Part shown: positions 33,804 to 41,420 of the stretch, piece by piece | Layout of the letters: each line of letters starts with the position of its first letter | Numbering within the stretch: position 1 is the first letter of the stretch | DNA from: Pseudonocardia alaniniphila | GTDB taxonomy: Bacteria; Actinomycetota; Actinomycetes; Mycobacteriales; Pseudonocardiaceae | Direction of reading: 5' to 3' | Assembly (NCBI RefSeq): GCF_022524485.1 | Contig: NZ_JAKXMK010000019.1 | Coordinates: 184,930-248,929, forward strand | DNA: 64,000 nt | Program-made: the position numbers and the translations under genes | The notes under the pieces: generated by a model | What the model was told of the DNA's origin: nothing | The model's input: only the letters and a program-made list of their open reading frames with translations | The model's database searches: none

Positions 33804-34937
33804 ATGAACTACTCGGTCATCGTCGTGGTGGTGGTAATAACCGCCCTGGCGTTCGACTTCACGAACGGCTTCCACGACACGGCCAACGCCATGGCGACCT
33901 CGATCGCCACCCGCGCCCTTCCCCCGAAGATCGCGGTCTTGATCTCAGGAGTACTCAACGTCGTCGGCGCCTTTCTCTCCGTCGAGGTGGCGAAGACGAT
34001 CTCCAACGGACTGGTGGATGAGGCCCGCATCACGCCGGTCGTGATCTTCGCCGGCCTCGTCGGCGCGATTCTCTGGAACTTGATCACCTGGCTGCTCAGC
34101 TTGCCGTCGAGCTCTTCGCACGCGCTGTTCGGCGGGCTCATCGGAGCGACGTGGGCGGCCGCCGGAACCGGCGCGATCAACTTCGGCGCGCTCTTCAGCA
34201 AGGTGATCCTGCCTGCTGTGGCATCTCCCCTCGTCGCCGGGATCATCGCGCTGATCGCGACCTATCTCGCGTACAAGATCACGGCACGGGTGGACCAGAG
34301 CACCACCAGCGGCGGGTTCCGGATCGGCCAGATCGTGTCGGCGTCACTGGTCTCGCTCGCCCACGGCACGAGCGACGCACAGAAGACCATGGGCGTCATC
34401 ACCCTCACGCTGATCACCGCGGGCGCACTGCCCTCCTCCGCCGGCCCGCCCCTCTGGGTCATCCTGGCCTGCGGCCTCGCCATCGGGCTCGGAACGTACT
34501 TCGGCGGCTGGCGGATCATCCAGACCCTCGGCAAGCGGGTGAGCGACATCCAGACCCCGCAGGGATTCGCCGCCGAGGTCAGCAGCGCTGCTGTCATCCT
34601 CACCTCGTCGCACATGGGCTTCGCCCTCTCCACCACCCACGTCGCCACCGGATCGATCTTCGGGGCCGGGGCGGGTCGTCGCCTCGCGTCGGTCCAGTGG
34701 GGCGTGGCCGGACAGATGGCCATCGCCTGGATCGTGACGCTGCCGGCCGCCGCCGTGGTCGGAGCTGTCGCCGCATGGGCCGTCAACGACGGCGGCACGG
34801 TCGGCACCGTGGTCGTAGCGGTAGTGGGCGTCGGCGTCGCCGCCGGTATCTACGTCGCCTCGCGCCGCCGCCCGGTTACCGCGCACAACGTCAACGACGT
34901 ACCGAGCGTTCCCGAGCCCGTTGCGGCTCGTGCCTGA
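33804..34937 (+). CDS. pit: Low-affinity inorganic phosphate transporter (PiT)
   Basis: 377 aa with about ten membrane helices. The PiT/Pho-4 signature appears twice: FDFTNGFHDTANAMAT near the N-terminus and SLAHGTSDAQKTMGVITLTL in the second repeat, followed by GTYFGGWRIIQTLG. Imports phosphate (as metal-phosphate) with protons. A PHO box upstream indicates control by PhoR-PhoP under phosphate limitation. Co-transcribed with the small membrane gene 24 bases downstream; the unit ends at a 13-bp hairpin. Confidence 0.95.
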   Translation: MNYSVIVVVVVITALAFDFTNGFHDTANAMATSIATRALPPKIAVLISGVLNVVGAFLSVEVAKTISNGLVDEARITPVVIFAGLVGAILWNLITWLLSLPSSSSHALFGGLIGATWAAAGTGAINFGALFSKVILPAVASPLVAGIIALIATYLAYKITARVDQSTTSGGFRIGQIVSASLVSLAHGTSDAQKTMGVITLTLITAGALPSSAGPPLWVILACGLAIGLGTYFGGWRIIQTLGKRVSDIQTPQGFAAEVSSAAVILTSSHMGFALSTTHVATGSIFGAGAGRRLASVQWGVAGQMAIAWIVTLPAAAVVGAVAAWAVNDGGTVGTVVVAVVGVGVAAGIYVASRRRPVTAHNVNDVPSVPEPVAARA

Positions 34938-34961
34938 CGGTCCTACGAAGGAGTAACGGAC

Positions 34962-35201
34962 GTGAACATCGACTGGGGATCCCTGCTGCTGGTGGCTCTC
35001 GTGTCGCTGGCGGCGGCGGTCGCCGTGGTGGTGCTCGTGGCGCTGGCGCTCGTCGGCGTATCCGCCGCGCGCAGCGACGTGACGCGCCCACAAGGCGGTG
35101 TGAGCGCGATCAGTCCTGCCATCGGCATGACGATGGCCTGCGTGTGCGTGCTGGCGTCGGTGGCGATCGTCGCCTACGGCATCTATCTGGTGGCAAGGTG
35201 A
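34962..35201 (+). CDS. Small two-helix membrane protein of the pit operon
   Basis: 79 aa: helices SLLLVALVSLAAAVAVVVLVALALVGV and ISPAIGMTMACVCVLASVAIVAYGIYLV joined by a short basic loop. GAAGGAG precedes the start. A small membrane partner directly after pit is common in actinobacteria, suggesting an accessory subunit, but no function is established. Confidence 0.8.
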   Translation: MNIDWGSLLLVALVSLAAAVAVVVLVALALVGVSAARSDVTRPQGGVSAISPAIGMTMACVCVLASVAIVAYGIYLVAR

Positions 35202-35238
35202 CCCGCAGGAAATAGCAGGTGTCGTGAGCCAGGCCGTG

Positions 35239-35271
35239 ACCCGGCCGTCCCGATCCTTGGGACGGCCGGGT
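35239..35271 (+). terminator. Strong hairpin terminator of the pit operon
   Basis: A 13-bp perfect stem (ACCCGGCCGTCCC and its complement) with a 7-base loop, 37 bases after the small membrane gene. Its position also shows that the frame open across it should not be used to extend the phosphodiesterase upstream. Confidence 0.8.
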
Positions 35272-35334
35272 CCGTCGTTCGTCACCCAGCCGAACGACAT
35301 GGCGCCGACCCTGGCATCGGACCACGATGGGGGT

Positions 35335-36189
35335 GTGACGACCGCTACCCATACGTTGATCCAGCTCACCGACCTGCATCTCGTGGCCGAAGGTGACGAC
35401 TTCCCCGGTGGGGTCGACACCGCCGCCCTCCTGGAGCGTGCGCTGCGGACCGTCCTCGATGTGGGAGCCGCGGCCGGTGCGCTCGTGGTCACCGGCGACC
35501 TCGCCGAGCACGGACGCCCCGAGGAGTACCGGCGGGTGCGCGCGATCGTGGAACCGGTCGCCGATCGCCTCGGGATGCCGGTGGTCTACGCCGCCGGCAA
35601 CCACGACAACCGCGAGGCGTTCCGCGCGCATCTCCTGGACGAGGCGCCGTCCCGGGAACCGCTCGACCAGGTCGTTCGCGTGGGAACGCTGCGGATCATC
35701 GTGCTGGACAGCACCGTGCCCGGCCAGGCCCACGGTTCCCTGCGCCCGGGCCAGCTGGCCTGGTTACGCGCCGAGCTGGCCGAGCCCGTTCCCGCAGGCA
35801 CGGTGCTCGCGCTGCACCACCCGCCCCTGCCCAGCGCCTCTCCGCTCGCCGCGTCCATTCCCCTGCTGAACCGTGAGGAGCTCGGGGACGCGATCGCCGG
35901 CAGCGACGTCCGCGTGGTGCTCGCCGGCCACACGCACGTCGCCAGCGCGGGAACGCTCCGCGGAATCCCCGTCTGGACCGGCGGGCCGATCGCCACCACC
36001 ATCGACGTCTCCACGCCCGGGACCGCGCTCCGAACGGTCGCGGCGCCGTCGGTGAGCCGGATCGACCTGTTCGCCGACGGCCTGCTGACCACGTCCGTGC
36101 CGGTAGGGGCCGAGGTCATGGCGGAGGTACCGGACGGGGAGATGGAACCGAAGCTCGCGCGACTGCGCGCCGCGGCCGGCCTGGGGTGA
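35335..36189 (+). CDS. Calcineurin-like phosphodiesterase (CpdA-type)
   Basis: 284 aa metallophosphoesterase. All metal motifs are present: D-x-H in QLTDLHLV, GDLAEHGRPEEY, GNHDNREAFR, LHHPPLP and GHTHVAS. Close relatives hydrolyse 3',5'-cAMP. The GTG at 35335 is chosen because upstream in-frame starts (ATG 35299, GTG 35224) would include the pit terminator or its flank. Not evidently linked to its neighbours. Confidence 0.85.
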   Translation: MTTATHTLIQLTDLHLVAEGDDFPGGVDTAALLERALRTVLDVGAAAGALVVTGDLAEHGRPEEYRRVRAIVEPVADRLGMPVVYAAGNHDNREAFRAHLLDEAPSREPLDQVVRVGTLRIIVLDSTVPGQAHGSLRPGQLAWLRAELAEPVPAGTVLALHHPPLPSASPLAASIPLLNREELGDAIAGSDVRVVLAGHTHVASAGTLRGIPVWTGGPIATTIDVSTPGTALRTVAAPSVSRIDLFADGLLTTSVPVGAEVMAEVPDGEMEPKLARLRAAAGLG

Positions 36190-36210
36190 CGGCCCGGCGC
36201 TGACACCGGC

Positions 36211-37377
36211 TCAGTCCTCCAGCCAGCGCAGGATCGCCGCCGTGTGCTCGCCCACCTCCGGGATCGGGTCCATGCGGGGCGGGCGGCCCGGCAGCGTGAT
36301 CGGTGGCAGGAGCGTGCGAAGCGGACCGACCGGAGATCCGACCTCGGTCCATCGCTCCCGTGCGGCGAGCTGGGGGTGTTCCAGCACCTCTCCCATCTCG
36401 CGACGACGGGCATGGGCGATCCGGGCCTCGGTGAGCCGTTGCGTCACCTCGGCGCCGGTGAGGCGGGCGAACACGGCATCGATCTCGGCGTGCAGCGCCG
36501 GGCGGTGCTCCACCCGTAGCGAGCCGCTGCGGAACCGCTCGTCGGCGGCCAGCTCCGGACGCTGCAGCACGACCCCGCAGAACGCGACCCACTCCCGCTC
36601 GTTCTGGATCCCGAGCACGACCTCGGTGCCGTCGCCCACCGCGAACGTGCCGTAGGGCGCGATCGCGGAGTGGCTGGTCCCGGCGCGCTGCGGCGGTGTG
36701 CCGCTGCCCGCCGTGTAGTGCAGCGGGAACCCCATCCACTCGACGAGTGCGTCGAACAGGCTGATCTCCAGATGCGTGCCCACGCCCGTGCGCTCCCGGT
36801 CGTAGAGGGCCGCGAGGATCCCGGAGAACGCGTACATACCCGCGCCGATGTCCGCGGCGGGAATCCCGCTCTTCGCGGGCTCCTCGGGCGTGCCGGTGAC
36901 GGAGACGAGACCCGCCTCGGACTGGATCAGCAGGTCGTAGGCCTTGGCGTCACGGTAGGGGCCCGACGGGCCGTAACCGGAGATCGAGCACGTGATCAGC
37001 CGGGGGAACCTCGCCCGCAGCTCCTCGTGGCCCAGCCCGAGCCGCTCCGCCGCGCCGGGCGCGAAGTTCTGCACGAAGACGTCCGCGCGGGCGAGCAGCC
37101 GCGGCAGCACGGCGTCCGCGCCCGCCCCCGCGTCGGCCTTCAGGTCGAGCGCCAGGCTCTCCTTCGACCGGTTGAGCCAGACGAAGTGGCTCGACAGGCC
37201 TCGCACCGTGGTGTCGTAGGCCCTGGCGAAGTCGCCGTCGCCCGGCCGCTCGACCTTGATCACGCGGGCACCGAGCTCGGCGAGCTGGCGGGTGGCGAAC
37301 GGCGCGGCCACGGCCTGCTCGCAGGACACGACGAGGATTCCGTCCAGGGGCAGCACCACCGCATCATCCCCCGCCAC
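36211..37377 (-). CDS. CaiB/BaiF family (class III) CoA transferase
   Basis: 388 aa. Starts LDGILVVSCEQAVAAPFATRQLAELGARVIKVERPGDGD, the family hallmark, with NRSKESLALDLK and NFAPGAAERLGLG. The catalytic aspartate is in KAYDLLIQSEAGL. Moves CoA between carboxylic acids through a mixed-anhydride/thioester mechanism. Donor and acceptor unknown; no dehydratase or acyl-CoA dehydrogenase is adjacent. Confidence 0.9.
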   Translation of the reverse strand: MAGDDAVVLPLDGILVVSCEQAVAAPFATRQLAELGARVIKVERPGDGDFARAYDTTVRGLSSHFVWLNRSKESLALDLKADAGAGADAVLPRLLARADVFVQNFAPGAAERLGLGHEELRARFPRLITCSISGYGPSGPYRDAKAYDLLIQSEAGLVSVTGTPEEPAKSGIPAADIGAGMYAFSGILAALYDRERTGVGTHLEISLFDALVEWMGFPLHYTAGSGTPPQRAGTSHSAIAPYGTFAVGDGTEVVLGIQNEREWVAFCGVVLQRPELAADERFRSGSLRVEHRPALHAEIDAVFARLTGAEVTQRLTEARIAHARRREMGEVLEHPQLAARERWTEVGSPVGPLRTLLPPITLPGRPPRMDPIPEVGEHTAAILRWLED

Positions 37378-37553
37378 CCCGGCCGGAGGCCTGCTGCCGG
37401 GTCAGGCGCATGGCCCACGCCACACCCCGGCGCGCCCGTCGACGTTGGCCGGGGCGCCGCGAGCCGGCCACACGCACGACACGCCGGTGCAAGGTCGTCG
37501 GCATACCTCTTGTCGTGGGAGCTCCGCGCCGACAGACGGGGGATGCAGCCGCA

Positions 37554-38432
37554 ATGCGTGTCGTCACGTACAACATCCAGTTCGGCAGAGGCCGCGACGG
37601 CCGCTACGACGTCGACCGCACTGCGCAGGCGCTGGAAGGTGCCGACATCGTCGGTCTCCAGGAGGCCGAGGCGTACTGGGACAGGTCGGGCAACATCCAC
37701 CAGGTCGAGCACATCGCCGCCGCGCTCGGTGACTACCACTTCGTCTACGGCGCCACCATCGACATCCACAAGACGGTGGCCGGGGTGCATCGGCGGCGCC
37801 AGTTCGGGAATGCGGTGCTGTCGCGATGGCCGATCCTGACGACCCGGACATTTCTTTTCCCGAAGCTCAGCCCGCGGAACGCCCATTCCATTCAGCGTGG
37901 GCTCACCGAGGCGACGATCGAGACGCCACTGGGTGTCGTGCGCGTCTACACCAGTCATTTCTCGCACTTGTGCACCGAAGAACGCATACAGCACGCCCAG
38001 CTCTCGCTCGACATTCATCGGCGCGCTGCGGCCGACGGAACCGTGAGCTCCGGTACGGCGATCACGGACAACGCCCGGATCGACCCGTCGTGGAACGAAT
38101 CCCCGCTGCCCGCCGTGCCCGCGAGCGCGATCCTGATGGGAGATCTCAACTTCACCCCCGACGACCCCCCGTACTCGCTCCTGGCCGGTCCGCGGAGCTC
38201 GGGATACGGGCGGCTCGTCCGGCCCGACGGATTCGTGGACACCTGGACCGCGGCGGGCAACCGCGAGGAGGACGGGCCGACCCTCTACCGCGACATGAGC
38301 ACCAAGCGCGGCATTCGGATCGACTACATCCTCGCCACGCCCGACCTCGCGGAACGCGTCAAGAGCGCTGAGGTCCTGACCGACACCGAGGCATCGGACC
38401 ATCAGCCCGTGGCCACCACCTTCGCCGAGTAG
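37554..38432 (+). CDS. Endonuclease/exonuclease/phosphatase (EEP) family protein
   Basis: 292 aa. The EEP fold is shown by VVTYNIQFGRG (metal Asn), GLQEAEAYW (catalytic Glu), SHFSHLC, LMGDLNFTPDD (catalytic Asp/Asn) and the terminal SDHQPV (Asp-His). These hydrolases cut phosphodiester bonds in DNA, RNA, sphingomyelin or inositol phosphates; the length and lack of a signal suggest a cytoplasmic phosphodiesterase. ATG at 37554 begins exactly at the first strand. Confidence 0.85.
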   Translation: MRVVTYNIQFGRGRDGRYDVDRTAQALEGADIVGLQEAEAYWDRSGNIHQVEHIAAALGDYHFVYGATIDIHKTVAGVHRRRQFGNAVLSRWPILTTRTFLFPKLSPRNAHSIQRGLTEATIETPLGVVRVYTSHFSHLCTEERIQHAQLSLDIHRRAAADGTVSSGTAITDNARIDPSWNESPLPAVPASAILMGDLNFTPDDPPYSLLAGPRSSGYGRLVRPDGFVDTWTAAGNREEDGPTLYRDMSTKRGIRIDYILATPDLAERVKSAEVLTDTEASDHQPVATTFAE

Positions 38433-38450
38433 GCCCGTCCGGCACCGCCG

Positions 38451-41420
38451 TCAGCCGGCCAGGGCCACCACCTCGTCCAGGCCGGCGCGCAGCCCCGCCA
38501 TCAGCACAGCGGGCTCCGTGATCGCCGCCGGGTCGAGGTTGACGCCGATGCAGCACGTCCCGTCGTGGGAGAGCAGGGTGATCGTCGCCGCCACGCCCGG
38601 CAGCGGGCCGAACGGGTACATGTGCGTGATCCGGGAGCCCGCGATGTACACCGGGTGGCTCACCCCGGGAAGGTTGCTGACCTGCACGTCGTTGGCCGAG
38701 GTCAGCCGGGCCGATGCGGGGCCGAGCACCGCTCCGGGCAGCCACGGGAGCGCGGGGGCGAGCAGCCCCACCACGTCGACGCCGGAGCCCGACCGTGCGG
38801 TGAGCACGAACTCCCGCACCGCCCGGATCCGCGCGACGGCGTCGGGCTCGTCGAGCGGCCCGGGAAGACGGGCGCCGGTGAACCGATTGCCGCCCTGCGG
38901 GTCGTCCTGCGTACGGAGGCTGATCGGGATGCCGATCGGGATGGTGCCCAGCTCGGCGCCGAAGTGCTGGTGGTAGTGGCGCAAGGCGCCGAGCACCGCG
39001 GCCAGGTACCCGTCGTTCAGCGACCCGCCTGCGGCCTTCGCCCCGGCCTTCAGCTCGTCGAGCCCCACGTCGATCACCTCGAAGTGCCACTGACCGCTGC
39101 GCTCCGCGAGCAGCGGGGAGTGGCCCGTCGTCGGGGGCGCGACGGTCTTGCCGAGCGAGCGGACGGTCTCGACGGCCCGCGTGGCGACCGCCTCCGGCCT
39201 TGCCAGCGCGCCGAGCACCTCGGCACTGCGGCGCACCACCTCACCCGGCATCCCGCGGGCCGCTCGCCCCATCTGCTCGGTCAGCAGCTCGACCGGCGAC
39301 ACGGGCGGCTCGGAGTGCGGCTCCGGCGGCTCGGGCCGGTGCGGATCGTGCTCCGGTGAGCGGCTGTGCAACATGCCCATGAGCTGCACGGCGCCGAGGC
39401 CGTCGGTCGCGCTGTGGTGCGTGGTCACGACGTAGGCGGCGCGACCGCCCTGCAGGCCCTCCACCAGCAACGCCCGCCACAGCGGCCGGTCGCGGTCGAA
39501 CTGGGCCGCAGCGAACTCCTGCACCACGTCGAGCAGCTGGCGCGTCGAACCCGGGCGCCGCAGCCGCACCCGGGACAGGTGGTGGACGAGGTCGAGGTGG
39601 TCGACCGCCTCCCACGTCGGCGTGCCGATTCCCAGCGCGGGCTCCACCACCCGCTGGCGCATCCGGGGCACCATCCGCGAGGCCCACTCGTGCGCGGCGA
39701 CGAGCCGTTCCCAGTCGGGCGCCGGGTCGAGCAGCTCCAGCAGCGTCACGTTGGAGCGCAGCCGCGGGTCCCCCGCCTCGCCGCGCCACATGGCCGTCTC
39801 CAGCGCGTTCATCTCGCGAGCGGTGCCCCATCGCAGCGGGCGCGAGTCGAGCGGCGCGCCCACGGGACCGGCCGGGCCCGCCGTCACGGCGACCTCCCCG
39901 TTCGGCACGCGGGACGGACCGCCCCGGCCGTCCCAGTGCGCGAGGGTGTCGATGTACCGGTCACGGACCTCCGCGATGTGGCGGTCCAACTCCTCCACCG
40001 TCCACCCGTCGGTCGGGATCGGCGGCAGCACGGTGACCTGCACCGTGCCCTCCCGCAGCGTCGACGCCCCGCGCCACATCAGCTCGCCCGCGTTGCGGAT
40101 GACGATGGGCACGATCGGGACGCCCGCCTGCATCGCGACGTGGAACGCGCCCTTCTTGAACCGGCCCAGCGCCGGGGTGGCCGACCGGGTGCCCTCCGGT
40201 GCGACGACGAGCGAGATCCCCTCACGCAGCCGTTGCACCGCGGGCTCCAGTGCCGCGCGCGCAGCGCCGGTGTCGGCGCGGTCGACGAACGCCACGTCGG
40301 CGAGCCGGAACGCCAGCCCGAACCCGGGCACGCTCGCCGCCTCCTTCTTCACGACGGCGGTGAAGCGGGTGCGCAGCAGCTTCGTCAGGATCAGGACGTC
40401 GAGCTGGCTCTGGTGGTTGAACAGGAACACGGCGGGACGGGCGGAGACGAGGTGTTCGGCGCCACGGACGTCGAGCCGCACCCCGCCCAGCGCCGTGCCC
40501 AGCTCGCCCGCGAGCGTCAGCCCGAGATCGACGGCTTCGCGGCGCGTGCCCTCCCCGGCGATGCTGTTGAGCGCGCCGAGTGCGAGGCCCGCGGCGAACC
40601 CGCCGAGCGTGCCGCCCACGGCCCCCACCGTGCGGGCGATCTCCCGGGCGCCCGGACGGCCGCGGTGGCGGAAGCGGGCGATCGGCCAGTTGCGCCGCAT
40701 CGCCTCGGCCGCCAGCCCCGGTCCGGGGTTCAGCGCCCGCGCCCGCCCGGCCACGCCGAGGAACGGCACGTCCTCGTCGCCATTGGAGTAGGCGTAGCTC
40801 TCGGCCAGGTCGATGTCGTGGGCCTGCGCGAACGTCTGCACGGCGGTGGCCTTGCCGGCACGCCACAACGGCGGGCCACCCGGCCGACCGGTCGCGAGCC
40901 CGTTCTCGGACTCCACGGGTGTCACGAGCACGTGGTCGACACCCATCGCGCGCGCCGCGGGCTCCACCTGGAACCTCGTGGCCGACGACGCCAGCACCAC
41001 GGTGTGCCCGGCCCGGCGGTGCGCCTCCACCAGCCGCCACGCCTCGGGATAGAGCGACCCGGCGACGCCCTGCATCCACAGCCGCTCGCCGAGCTGCGTC
41101 AGCTCGTCCTCGTGGCGCCCCGCCCACGCCCGCATGCCGAGCAGGAAGAAGTCCTCGAAGTCCTCCTCCGAGAACATCACGGTGAGCCCGCGCATGCCCA
41201 GGAGCAGCATCCGTCCGATGTCGGCGGGGGTGACGTGCCCGGAACGCAGGTGGTGGCGCGCGAATGCAGCGAGCGAGTAGCCGTCGATCAAGGTGCCGTC
41301 GAAGTCGAAGAAGGCGCCGACACGAGGTCCCTGTGGACCCGCCTCGACGTCGGCGATCAGCTGCTCCTCGTTCCAGACCTGGGCAGCGGATCCCGCGGTG
41401 CCCGTGCTCGCCTGGGTCAT
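38451..41420 (-). CDS. Tri-domain HAD phosphatase / PlsC acyltransferase / WS-DGAT fusion
   Basis: 989 aa with three catalytic modules. First, a SerB-like HAD domain, about 30-240, with FFDFDGTLIDG (Asp39, Asp41). Second, a PlsC-type acyltransferase, about 280-500, with FNHQSQLD (His336 to Asp341) and VVAPEGTRS. Third, a wax-ester synthase/diacylglycerol acyltransferase domain from about 545, with intact HHSATDG (His668, His669, Asp673). All active-site residues are kept, so lysophosphatidate acylation, phosphate removal and a final acylation to triacylglycerol or wax ester could occur on one polypeptide. In M. tuberculosis these are Rv2483c (HAD-PlsC) and Rv2484c (WS/DGAT), separate genes. 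Start overlaps the PlsB stop (ATGA). Confidence 0.9.
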   Translation of the reverse strand: MTQASTGTAGSAAQVWNEEQLIADVEAGPQGPRVGAFFDFDGTLIDGYSLAAFARHHLRSGHVTPADIGRMLLLGMRGLTVMFSEEDFEDFFLLGMRAWAGRHEDELTQLGERLWMQGVAGSLYPEAWRLVEAHRRAGHTVVLASSATRFQVEPAARAMGVDHVLVTPVESENGLATGRPGGPPLWRAGKATAVQTFAQAHDIDLAESYAYSNGDEDVPFLGVAGRARALNPGPGLAAEAMRRNWPIARFRHRGRPGAREIARTVGAVGGTLGGFAAGLALGALNSIAGEGTRREAVDLGLTLAGELGTALGGVRLDVRGAEHLVSARPAVFLFNHQSQLDVLILTKLLRTRFTAVVKKEAASVPGFGLAFRLADVAFVDRADTGAARAALEPAVQRLREGISLVVAPEGTRSATPALGRFKKGAFHVAMQAGVPIVPIVIRNAGELMWRGASTLREGTVQVTVLPPIPTDGWTVEELDRHIAEVRDRYIDTLAHWDGRGGPSRVPNGEVAVTAGPAGPVGAPLDSRPLRWGTAREMNALETAMWRGEAGDPRLRSNVTLLELLDPAPDWERLVAAHEWASRMVPRMRQRVVEPALGIGTPTWEAVDHLDLVHHLSRVRLRRPGSTRQLLDVVQEFAAAQFDRDRPLWRALLVEGLQGGRAAYVVTTHHSATDGLGAVQLMGMLHSRSPEHDPHRPEPPEPHSEPPVSPVELLTEQMGRAARGMPGEVVRRSAEVLGALARPEAVATRAVETVRSLGKTVAPPTTGHSPLLAERSGQWHFEVIDVGLDELKAGAKAAGGSLNDGYLAAVLGALRHYHQHFGAELGTIPIGIPISLRTQDDPQGGNRFTGARLPGPLDEPDAVARIRAVREFVLTARSGSGVDVVGLLAPALPWLPGAVLGPASARLTSANDVQVSNLPGVSHPVYIAGSRITHMYPFGPLPGVAATITLLSHDGTCCIGVNLDPAAITEPAVLMAGLRAGLDEVVALAG

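Noticed and set aside
35224..35334. N-terminal extension of the phosphodiesterase
   Set aside because: The extension would translate through the perfect 13-bp terminator hairpin of the pit operon and has no family similarity.
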